This document shows, piece by piece, positions 1 to 4,697 of a stretch of 7,502 nt of DNA. Numbering within the stretch: position 1 is the stretch's first letter; each line of letters begins with the position of its first letter. The stretch spans positions 1-7,502 of the forward strand of contig JBBEDC010000008.1 of NCBI GenBank assembly GCA_040881505.1, read 5' to 3'. A model generated the notes under the pieces. The model was not told where the DNA came from. It searched no databases and saw only the letters and a list, made by a program, of their open reading frames with translations. The position numbers were made by a program, and so were the translations under genes. The DNA comes from JBBEDC01 sp040881505 (lineage in GTDB: Bacteria > Patescibacteriota > Andersenbacteria > UBA10190).

Positions 1-84
1 GTAAAAGACGCTGATATAATAGTTGAGAGTGTAGAAGAAATAACACCCAGTCTAGCAAGTGAGGTTATGCGGGAAAAATCGTAA
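1..84 (+). CDS. 3' end of an unidentified gene (partial)
   Basis: Frame 1 is open from the window edge and ends at a TAA, giving 27 residues that close with SLASEVMREKS. The other two plus frames stop within the first 12 bases, so this is the only reading that can continue from upstream. The stretch DADIIVESVEEITPSLASEV has the strand-turn-helix look of the last part of small MNT-type nucleotidyltransferases, where a 'D-hydrophobic' strand is followed by a proline and a helix ending near an 'REG' turn. That resemblance is weak and from memory. An NAD-binding fold (for example a hydroxyacyl-CoA dehydrogenase fragment) could give a similar string. The product should be treated as unknown. The gene is followed by 63 bases without any gene or clear signal. 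Confidence 0.5.
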   Translation, partial: VKDADIIVESVEEITPSLASEVMREKS

Positions 85-147
85 GCGTTGTCAACTGCAT
101 TAAAAGTGTTCCAATAAGGTTCTACCTTAGCCTCTAAACCCCTGCCA

Positions 148-609
148 ATGAAATGGAAGCTACCACCAAGGATTAAAATATACGAAGCTCTTGGTGCAGT
201 GGGGAATGGACGCATAAAGATAGATGGCGATACAGCCAGGGTTATCTCTTCAAGCGGTAACAAGGAGTATATAGTTCAGTATGACCGAGAGAAAAATGCC
301 ATTACAGCCAATGACAATGGTTCATACTGGCGGGGGTATTTAGGATACCCCTCAATTGCATTCCTGATGAAGAAGGGGGTAGTTAAATACGACAGCTCGG
401 TTGCGGAATTATTAAAAGGAATCGCTTGGAAAGATGTTAACCAGATGTATAAAAACGACTTTCCAAAAACTGAGGTTCATATTCACGAATTAATGGGTAA
501 GAAGAATTCTGCTATGTTTAATCAAGAAGCGGATAGAATAACAAAACAGCTAGAGGAGTTAAACCTTGATAAAATAACATCAAAAGCAAAACCTCCCCAG
601 GGCTACTGA
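148..609 (+). CDS. Conserved hypothetical protein, possibly a degenerate SWIM-like fold
   Basis: The product is 153 residues with no signal peptide or membrane segment, so it is probably cytoplasmic. I recognise the opening KLPPRIKIYEALGAV and the block DNGSYWRGYLGYPSIAFLM (about residues 56-74) as resembling uncharacterised proteins of Patescibacteria; this is recall, not a search. The middle reads as short beta strands (RIKIDGDTARV, KEYIVQYD) followed by the GYPSIAFLM helix. That order resembles a SWIM domain, where CxC is followed by CxH and a helix, but here the zinc-ligand positions carry aromatic or small residues and the protein has no cysteine. The C-terminal 30 residues are charged and likely helical. 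The start has no Shine-Dalgarno; a weak TCTAAA lies at 133-138, nine bases before the ATG. The gene ends in TGA and its sampled base composition is AT-rich (21 GC in 60 at 421-480). The function is unknown. Confidence 0.85.
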   Translation: MKWKLPPRIKIYEALGAVGNGRIKIDGDTARVISSSGNKEYIVQYDREKNAITANDNGSYWRGYLGYPSIAFLMKKGVVKYDSSVAELLKGIAWKDVNQMYKNDFPKTEVHIHELMGKKNSAMFNQEADRITKQLEELNLDKITSKAKPPQGY

Positions 610-626
610 AACGTCTTAACTTAATT

Positions 627-632
627 TATATT
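627..632 (+). promoter_or_regulatory. -10-like box of a possible leaderless promoter for the VOC gene
   Basis: TATATT (5 of 6 matches to TATAAT) ends eight bases before the ATG at 641. Transcription would begin almost at the start codon, giving a leaderless message. No convincing -35 lies 16-18 bases upstream, and the region is AT-rich, so chance is a real alternative. Confidence 0.4.
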
Positions 633-640
633 TCTTACAA

Positions 641-991
641 ATGAAAGTCAGAACCATTTACTTAAAAGTAATTAACATGCCAAAAGCCGTAGAATTCTGG
701 CAGTCTTTTCTTGAAATTGAATCACATAAAAAGTTTGATACTTGGCATGAGTTCATGACTGACAATATTCGCTTCGGTCTATTATTGAATGATTCTGGAG
801 ATGAATATACGGGTAGCAACTGCGTGCCCGTGTTTGAGTTTGCTGACGATAAGGTGTTGGCATATGTAGAGCGCGCTCAGAAACTAGGAGCTACTCTTGT
901 TCATGACGGATTAGACGATCCTGATATAAAAAGCGTTACGTTAGCCGATCCTTTTGGTAACGAATTCGAGGTAAGTAGATTTCATGACTAA
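641..991 (+). CDS. VOC-superfamily (glyoxalase/bleomycin-resistance-like) protein
   Basis: The product is 116 residues, the usual size for one pair of beta-alpha-beta-beta-beta modules of the vicinal oxygen chelate fold. The N-terminal module is visible as the strand RTIYLKV, the helix MPKAVEFWQSFLEI and a strand around RFGLLLN. The second module has the helix DDKVLAYVERAQKLGA and the closing signature LADPFGNEFEV (residues 101-111), with Glu110 at the usual C-terminal metal-ligand position. The N-terminal metal position, often His, falls in YLKV and has no histidine, so a metal-dependent glyoxalase I activity is doubtful. A binding protein, a dioxygenase-like enzyme or a small-molecule resistance protein are all possible. 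The next gene begins five bases after its stop, so the two may share a transcript. Its first 60 bases or so are AT-rich (20 GC in 60 at 661-720). The family is clear; the substrate cannot be told. Confidence 0.85.
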   Translation: MKVRTIYLKVINMPKAVEFWQSFLEIESHKKFDTWHEFMTDNIRFGLLLNDSGDEYTGSNCVPVFEFADDKVLAYVERAQKLGATLVHDGLDDPDIKSVTLADPFGNEFEVSRFHD

Positions 992-996
992 TAAAC

Positions 997-1569
997 ATGA
1001 ATAATGAATTTGCTCCACTGAACGAGATGTATGAAATCATGCAAGATTTTCAAAATCCTTGGTTTATCTGTGGCGGTTGGGCAATCGACTTAGAGCTGGG
1101 CAGAAAAACCCGCGATCATAAGGACGTAGATATTGGTACCTTCCGTGAAGACCAGCTGGAGCTACAAACGTATTTAGGTGATTGGAGTTTCTTTAAAGTG
1201 CTTCCAGATAGCCGAGATATAGTGGAGTGGAAAGAGGGGGAGTATCTAGAAAAGCCTATCCACGAGACGAGGGCGCGCAAAGACAGCAAGGAAGTAGAGT
1301 TCTTACTAAATGATTCAGATGAGACATCTTGGATCTACCGGCGAAATGATAGGGTGCATTTCCCAAAAGAAAAACTCATACGCTACAGAGATAACTTGCC
1401 GTACTGGGCACCTGAAATATCGCTTCTTTACAAGGCAAAAACGGTTAGACCGCATGACGAAGAGGATTTTGAGGCAATTCTTGGCGAGTTGTCATCAGAT
1501 GCAAAGATGTGGCTGAAGGAAGCCATACAGGACACTCATCCGGGGCATCAGTGGATTAGTAAGTTATAG
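997..1569 (+). CDS. Nucleotidyltransferase-fold protein, ANT(2'')/LinA-like
   Basis: The product is 190 residues, cytoplasmic, with no membrane segment. The nucleotidyltransferase core is seen at residues 26-50: GGWAIDLELGRKTRDHKDVD matches the 'GGW.iD...gR.tR.H.DvD' signature shared by aminoglycoside 2''-adenylyltransferases and lincosamide nucleotidyltransferases. Asp43 and Asp45 are the likely metal-binding pair, and Glu99 or Glu101 in KEVEFLL is the likely third acidic residue. The C-terminal PEISLLYKAKTVRPHDEEDF (residues 139-158) fits the conserved helical segment of the same superfamily. The expected reaction is transfer of a nucleotide from NTP to a small acceptor. Resistance to an antibiotic cannot be claimed, because many members of this superfamily have no known substrate. 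The gene starts five bases after the VOC gene, without its own Shine-Dalgarno, which suggests co-transcription. Confidence 0.85.
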   Translation: MNNEFAPLNEMYEIMQDFQNPWFICGGWAIDLELGRKTRDHKDVDIGTFREDQLELQTYLGDWSFFKVLPDSRDIVEWKEGEYLEKPIHETRARKDSKEVEFLLNDSDETSWIYRRNDRVHFPKEKLIRYRDNLPYWAPEISLLYKAKTVRPHDEEDFEAILGELSSDAKMWLKEAIQDTHPGHQWISKL

Positions 1570-1606
1570 AGCAAGGAGAGCTTGAGCTTGCTAAGACTGG
1601 AAAAAG

Positions 1607-1637
1607 ATATGACTTTAGGTAGATAATAAAGTCATAT
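1607..1637. repeat. Perfect 11-bp inverted repeat between the nucleotidyltransferase and DUF1761 genes
   Basis: ATATGACTTTA (1607-1617) and TAAAGTCATAT (1627-1637) are perfect reverse complements around the nine-base loop GGTAGATAA. The stem has only two G-C pairs. On the plus strand it is followed by TTAACCC, with no T-run, so it is a poor terminator in that direction. On the minus strand it is followed by CTTTTT, but no minus-strand gene lies nearby. The right arm ends nine bases before the TATAAA box of the next gene and overlaps the -35 region, so it could be an operator. A weaker 6-bp pair (AGCAAG 1570-1575 and CTTGCT 1587-1592) sits just upstream. Confidence 0.8.
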
Positions 1638-1646
1638 TTAACCCTT

Positions 1647-1652
1647 TATAAA
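1647..1652 (+). promoter_or_regulatory. -10 box of a likely leaderless promoter for the DUF1761 gene
   Basis: TATAAA (5 of 6 matches to TATAAT) ends six bases before the ATG at 1659, so the expected transcript begins at or next to the start codon. The bases between (ACCTTT) contain no ribosome binding site. No TTGACA-like -35 is present; the corresponding position lies in the loop and right arm of the inverted repeat at 1607-1637, so an activator or repressor may act there. Confidence 0.55.
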
Positions 1653-1658
1653 ACCTTT

Positions 1659-2069
1659 ATGCCAGTTAGTTATATATCGTTAATAGCAGCAGCAATAGCC
1701 TCTATGGTCGTAGGCAGTGTTTGGTACGGCCCGTTATTCGGTAAAACGTTCCAGAAAGCCGCGGGCATGGACAAATGGAGCGCAGAGAAGCAAGCAGAAG
1801 AAAAGAAAAAGATGGGTAAGCTCTACTTCATGCAGCTCATTGCCAGCTTGGTAATGTTTTACGTCCTAGCCTTGTTTATAGCCGAAAGAGGAGACCTGAG
1901 CGTTAGTAGCGGAATTTCTACAGCCCTCCTGGCATGGGTTGGTTTCGTAGTGCCTGTACAATTCGGCAGCGCTATCTGGGGCGGCAGCATGACACTCTTC
2001 TGGATTGGTGCCGGTAACATGCTTGTAACACTATTGGCTGCCGGAGCAATTATAGGTGCATTAGGCTAG
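1659..2069 (+). CDS. DUF1761-like small integral membrane protein
   Basis: The product is 136 residues with four predicted membrane segments at about 4-22, 56-75, 84-104 and 112-134. The first segment runs into VGSVWYGPLFGKTFQKAAG (residues 18-36), the tryptophan- and glycine-rich motif I associate with DUF1761, and the rest agrees in length and layout with that family. The loop between segments 1 and 2 is strongly charged (residues 38-54, rich in Lys and Glu) and probably faces the cytoplasm. The motif FGSAIWGGSMTLFWIGAGNM (about 102-121) carries small residues through two helices, suggesting close helix packing. No function is established for the family, and no active site can be named. The gene stands apart from the one before it by 89 bases and has its own -10 box, so it is probably transcribed separately. 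Confidence 0.85.
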   Translation: MPVSYISLIAAAIASMVVGSVWYGPLFGKTFQKAAGMDKWSAEKQAEEKKKMGKLYFMQLIASLVMFYVLALFIAERGDLSVSSGISTALLAWVGFVVPVQFGSAIWGGSMTLFWIGAGNMLVTLLAAGAIIGALG

Positions 2070-2109
2070 GATGAAAATCCTCAAGGCAGTTTCCTAATTG
2101 GTAATATCA

Positions 2110-2137
2110 TTGACACCAGAAGCTCACCGTTTACAGT
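2110..2137 (+). promoter_or_regulatory. Promoter (TTGACA-16-TACAGT) for the six-cysteine protein; decides its start
   Basis: A full-match -35 TTGACA (2110-2115) is followed after 16 bases by TACAGT (2132-2137, 4 of 6). The ATG at 2145 comes seven bases after the -10. A GTG at 2136 in the same frame lies inside the -10 box and could not be translated from this promoter. The sequence TCACCG..CAGTGA (2124-2139) around the -10 is an imperfect palindrome of doubtful meaning. Confidence 0.6.
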
Positions 2138-2144
2138 GAAATAT

Positions 2145-2816
2145 ATGAATCAAAAAGGCTTTATTGCCCCTCTCGTAATCGTAGTAGTCGCCGTGGTCGC
2201 TATTGGCGCCGGAATTTACTTTACCCGCCAAGGCCAGGAAGGTGAGGAAAGCGCCGTTTCAACAGAAAGTAACCAGAGTACGGAGCAAACGACTGAATCT
2301 GAGGGAAGCAGTTTAAGCGGTACTGTGACAGATCTTCTTCAAAGTGGGCAGAATCTCACCTGTACCTTTAATCGCACAGATGAAGCTGGTACTACAAGCG
2401 GAACGGTATATGTAGCTGGACAGGGACAGCGGTTTCGTGGTGATTTCACCTTAAGTCAAGCAGACGGCATGCAAATGGATGCTCACGTTGTTCAGGAGGG
2501 TGATGTTAATTACTTTTGGTCTGACCAACTGCCGCAAGGCACCAAGACTACTGTTACAGATGAAGAGGCGGCTACACCATCAGATACAGCTAATCCACAG
2601 GCTGTACTTGATGAAAACGTTGATTACAGCTGCCGACCATGGATCGTTGACAACAGCATGTTCAATCTACCGTCTGACAAGGAGTTTGTAGATATTACTC
2701 AACAGGTACAGCAACTTAACGTGACAACAGAAGAGGTTCAACAAAGTCAGTGCGCTGCTTGTAACCAGCTGCAAGGGCCCGCTAAGGATCAATGTTTACA
2801 GGCTCTAAGCTGTTAA
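2145..2816 (+). CDS. Membrane-anchored extracytoplasmic six-cysteine protein
   Basis: From the ATG at 2145 the product is 223 residues. MNQKGFIAPLVIVVVAVVAI begins one long hydrophobic segment (about 6-25) that most likely anchors the protein in the membrane. The KGF turn before it recalls type IV pilin-like leaders, but there is no clear Glu at position +5, so processing as a pilin is unlikely. Next is a Ser/Thr/Glu/Gln-rich linker (29-58), then a folded domain with beta-strand character (LTCTFNRTDE, SGTVYVAGQG, QRFRGDFTL, VNYFWSD). There are six cysteines: 73, 163, 203, 206, 217 and 223; the last four form a CxxC-x10-C-x5-C tail. Even numbers and an outside location suggest disulphides. An in-frame GTG at 2136 would add three residues but lies within the predicted -10 box. 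I do not recognise a named family, though similar anchored proteins seem common in Patescibacteria. A sensor or cell-surface role is conjecture. Confidence 0.8.
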   Translation: MNQKGFIAPLVIVVVAVVAIGAGIYFTRQGQEGEESAVSTESNQSTEQTTESEGSSLSGTVTDLLQSGQNLTCTFNRTDEAGTTSGTVYVAGQGQRFRGDFTLSQADGMQMDAHVVQEGDVNYFWSDQLPQGTKTTVTDEEAATPSDTANPQAVLDENVDYSCRPWIVDNSMFNLPSDKEFVDITQQVQQLNVTTEEVQQSQCAACNQLQGPAKDQCLQALSC

Positions 2817-2832
2817 TACCAACGTTAACGAA

Positions 2833-3294
2833 ATGAGCATCAAGGGCCAGCCAGTGAATGCCGCAGTTATTGATATAGGTTCACATTATCCCAAGGTGGG
2901 GGTTGGTGTCATGGTTCTTAAAGACGGAAAAGTATTACTTGGACGACGCAAGAATGCACATGGCAGTGGAGAATATGCCAACACGGGGGGTCACGTTGAG
3001 CACTTAGAATCTCTGTTTGAAACTGCTCGCCGAGAAACTATGGAGGAAGCGGGTATTACGATTAAGAACATTCGCTTTTTATGTCTGAGTAACATAACCG
3101 AATACGCACCCAAGCATTACATCGATATTGGACTGTTAGCTGAGTGGGAAAGTGGTGAGCCACAAGTGCTTGAGCCTAATAAGCGAGAAGGGTGGGGTTG
3201 GTATGATTTGGATAATCTTCCTCAACCACTATTTGCTCCTTCGGCGAGATATATTGAGTCGTATAAAACAGGGTGTGCCTTTTGGGATCAATAG
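2833..3294 (+). CDS. Nudix hydrolase (NUDT15/MutT-like)
   Basis: The product is 153 residues, cytoplasmic. A complete Nudix box GX5EX7REUXEEXGU lies at residues 53-75 (Gly53, Glu59, Arg67, Glu68, Glu71, Glu72, Gly74), with Thr at the first U position. The carboxylates needed for Mg2+ binding are all present. The preceding strand KVGVGVMVLKDGKVLLGRRK (21-40) and the GEYANTGGHVEHLES block resemble the NUDT15 type of nucleotide diphosphatase, which hydrolyses modified or ordinary NTPs to NMP and pyrophosphate. The C-terminal WGWYDLDNLPQPLFAPSARY (121-140) also fits that group. The true substrate cannot be read from sequence. The gene begins 16 bases after the preceding stop without a Shine-Dalgarno and ends three bases before the next gene, so it is almost surely co-transcribed with it. 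Confidence 0.95.
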   Translation: MSIKGQPVNAAVIDIGSHYPKVGVGVMVLKDGKVLLGRRKNAHGSGEYANTGGHVEHLESLFETARRETMEEAGITIKNIRFLCLSNITEYAPKHYIDIGLLAEWESGEPQVLEPNKREGWGWYDLDNLPQPLFAPSARYIESYKTGCAFWDQ

Positions 3295-3297
3295 CCT

Positions 3298-3705
3298 ATG
3301 TCGCGGATGTTCATCACTGCTTCGTTTGAGCATGGCAGAAACAAAGACGAGATTGAGGGCCTTTGTTCTGTAGTAAGGGAATCTGGTTTTGAAGATTTCT
3401 GCTTCATTCGGGATATAGAAAACTATGGCAAGGTGTTTGATAATCCACGCGACTTAATGAAGCGTACCGCTGAGGAAATACAAAGGTCAGACTATCTTTT
3501 GTTGGATATGACAGATAAGCCAACGGGACGGGCAGTGGAGGCGGGTATAGCTTATGCGATGAATAAAAAGGTTATTCTAATCACAAAGAAGGGGACAGAT
3601 ATCAAGGACAGTGTGCGAGGAATTGCTGAGGCGATAATTGAATATGAGAGTATTAGTGATATTGTTTCCGAGCTAAGCAAAATTCCTAAGGATGCGGGCT
3701 CTTAA
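3298..3705 (+). CDS. Nucleoside 2-deoxyribosyltransferase-family protein (DNPH1/RCL-like)
   Basis: The product is 135 residues, cytoplasmic, about the size of single-domain family members. The Rossmann-like pattern is clear: the strand MFITASF, the segment AEEIQRSDYLLLDMTDKP (58-75) with Asp70 at the end of its strand, then GRAVEAGIAYAMNKKVILIT (77-96). Glu81 in GRAVEAG matches the catalytic nucleophile of nucleoside deoxyribosyltransferases and of the RCL/DNPH1 hydrolases. The expected chemistry is cleavage or exchange of the N-glycosidic bond of a 2'-deoxynucleoside or its monophosphate. The N-terminal loop ASFEHGRN differs from the phosphate-binding loop I recall for RCL, so nucleoside and nucleotide substrates both remain possible. 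It begins three bases after the Nudix stop, suggesting translation of one message. A distant TIR-like or NAD-cleaving activity is a less likely alternative. Confidence 0.85.
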   Translation: MSRMFITASFEHGRNKDEIEGLCSVVRESGFEDFCFIRDIENYGKVFDNPRDLMKRTAEEIQRSDYLLLDMTDKPTGRAVEAGIAYAMNKKVILITKKGTDIKDSVRGIAEAIIEYESISDIVSELSKIPKDAGS

Positions 3706-3714
3706 CTACATTCA

Positions 3715-3720
3715 CATACT
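3715..3720 (+). promoter_or_regulatory. -10-like box before the P-loop kinase gene
   Basis: CATACT (4 of 6 to TATAAT) ends six bases before the ATG at 3727, the same spacing as at the DUF1761 gene. No -35 is visible at the right distance and no Shine-Dalgarno lies in CCACAG. The match is modest and depends on the pattern being repeated at neighbouring genes. Confidence 0.3.
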
Positions 3721-3726
3721 CCACAG

Positions 3727-4299
3727 ATGACCAAGCGAAACATATTTTTTATCACAGGAGTCAGTACCTCAGGCAAAACAACCCTTATTCCACATATAAA
3801 AAATAATCTTCCTGAAAACTTCCTTGTCTACGATTTTGACGAACGGGGTGTTCCCGATAATGTTACTGCGGAATGGAGAAGAGAGGAGACTGCACATTGG
3901 ATACGAATAGGGATTGAAAATGCAAAGCAGGATAAGAATACAGTTATCTGTGGTATCTCAGTCCCAAGCGAAGTAGCAAGGAATACGGAGCTTCTAGAGA
4001 AGATAGATCCGCATTATCTACTTCTTAATGTGTCTCCCGCAGAGATAAAAAAGAGATTTGTTGCCAGGCTATCTACCAAAGAGGCGCAGTTAGATTGGGC
4101 GAGGACGACAGGACTTTCAGTAGAAGAGAGCGTAGCGCGGAATGTCGCATTTGCTGCGAACTTGCGGGAGGTTTGTAAGGAGTATGCATGCAAAGTTTTT
4201 GATACATCGGAAACCACACCAGAACGAACGGCGATAAATATAGCTAAGTGGATTCTTAAGCATGCATCTTCAGGCTATTCAAAAGAAGCTTTACCTTAA
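3727..4299 (+). CDS. P-loop NTPase of the small-molecule/nucleoside kinase type
   Basis: The product is 190 residues, cytoplasmic. A Walker A motif is seen at residues 11-18 (GVSTSGKT) directly after the first strand NIFFIT, as in nucleoside and nucleotide kinases. VYDFDERGVPD (34-44) lies where the substrate-binding acidic residues of such kinases occur. NTVICGIS (71-78) is the strand expected at the Walker B position but lacks the usual Asp. IKKRFVARLS (107-116) supplies arginines typical of a lid, and the C-terminal VFDTSETTPERTAINIAKWI (157-176) resembles the last strand and helix of cytidylate or shikimate-type kinases. Phosphoryl transfer from ATP to a small molecule is therefore likely; the acceptor is unknown. 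Its place next to a Nudix hydrolase and a deoxyribosyltransferase hints at a nucleoside. It lies 21 bases after the preceding stop. Confidence 0.8.
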   Translation: MTKRNIFFITGVSTSGKTTLIPHIKNNLPENFLVYDFDERGVPDNVTAEWRREETAHWIRIGIENAKQDKNTVICGISVPSEVARNTELLEKIDPHYLLLNVSPAEIKKRFVARLSTKEAQLDWARTTGLSVEESVARNVAFAANLREVCKEYACKVFDTSETTPERTAINIAKWILKHASSGYSKEALP

Positions 4300-4303
4300 T
4301 TCA

Positions 4304-4309
4304 TATACC
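4304..4309 (+). promoter_or_regulatory. -10-like box before the TPR gene
   Basis: TATACC (4 of 6) ends five bases before the ATG at 4315; the overlapping CATATA (4302-4307) would give seven. No -35 is visible. The gap to the upstream gene is only 15 bases, so read-through transcription alone could serve this gene. Confidence 0.3.
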
Positions 4310-4314
4310 CTGCA

Positions 4315-4647
4315 ATGAAGCGTCGTAACAGAAAACAGCTCGAGGCAAGGGTTGCAGAAGCAAAAACTCAAAAGGATAAAGCTAGGACGTACTATGAGCT
4401 TGCTCTTTTCCACGATAATAACAGTCGCGAAAAAGAAGCGATTCCGTATTATAGAAAAGCTATTGCTTTAGGGCTTGATCAAAAAACGAAGGGTGAGGCA
4501 TATGCCTGGCTCGCAAGTAGTTTGTACAAAGCAAATCAAACAAGGAACTCTTTGAAATATATAAAACTTTCACGGGACATAGCTCAAAGTAAGAAGCTCA
4601 ACAAGTTCTTGGACGGACTAGAAAAACGCATCAAGGGTAACAAATAG
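4315..4647 (+). CDS. Small tetratricopeptide-repeat protein
   Basis: The product is 110 residues, very basic, without a signal peptide or membrane segment. One clear TPR unit is visible at about residues 24-53, with ARTYYELALFHDNNSREKEA followed by IPYYRKAIAL, matching the W/Y-L-G-Y-A-F-A-P spacing. A second unit spans GEAYAWLASSLYKANQTRNS and LKYIKLSRDI (about 60-89). The C-terminal LNKFLDGLEKRI is a probable capping helix, and the N-terminal 20 residues are helical and charged. TPR units bind peptides or proteins, so this may be an adaptor; a partner cannot be named. It is the last gene of the left-hand run, and its stop codon falls in the left arm of the inverted repeat at 4644-4685. There is no terminator between it and the strong promoter that follows. 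Confidence 0.85.
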   Translation: MKRRNRKQLEARVAEAKTQKDKARTYYELALFHDNNSREKEAIPYYRKAIALGLDQKTKGEAYAWLASSLYKANQTRNSLKYIKLSRDIAQSKKLNKFLDGLEKRIKGNK

Positions 4648-4685
4648 CACCCAAACTCCTTGCAAAAGCCGTAATTTCGTGCTAT
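4644..4685. repeat. 7-bp inverted repeat spanning the promoter of the first C39-like gene
   Basis: ATAGCAC (4644-4650) and GTGCTAT (4679-4685) are perfect reverse complements 28 bases apart. The right arm covers the TGn extension and first half of the -10 box; the left arm contains the stop codon of the TPR gene and ends nine bases before the -35. The loop is too long and no T-run follows, so it is not a terminator. Two-site repressor binding is possible, but seven matching bases can occur by chance. Confidence 0.5.
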
Positions 4686-4688
4686 AAT
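4660..4688 (+). promoter_or_regulatory. Strong promoter TTGCAA-17-TATAAT with extended -10
   Basis: TTGCAA (4660-4665) is separated by exactly 17 bases from a perfect TATAAT (4683-4688), which is preceded by TGC (4680-4682), the extended -10 form. Transcription starting about seven bases after the box would begin some two or three bases before the ATG at 4698, so the message would be essentially leaderless. This is the most convincing sigma-70-type promoter in the window and marks the start of the two-gene C39-like unit. Confidence 0.85.
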
Positions 4689-4697
4689 ACAATAGTT

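Noticed and set aside
12..20. Extended -10 TGATATAAT near the left edge
   Set aside because: It lies in the only open frame from the window edge, no -35 can be seen within the window, and no ATG follows at the leaderless distance. It is probably part of the coding sequence.
607..626. TGA read as glycine, as in some Patescibacteria lineages
   Set aside because: The TGA ending the first complete gene would add only a few codons before a TAA, and no domain is interrupted by TGA anywhere in the window. The standard code fits.
1607..1640. Rho-independent terminator after the nucleotidyltransferase gene
   Set aside because: The stem has only two G-C pairs and the bases after it are TTAACCC, not a T-run. 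The better T-run is on the minus strand, where there is no gene to terminate.
1570..2835. Integron-style cassette array of small one-strand accessory genes
   Set aside because: Most gaps are only 3-21 bases, too short for attC sites. The GTTAACG near 2824 does not fit the GTTRRRY core, no RYYYAAC partner is present, and no integrase is visible.
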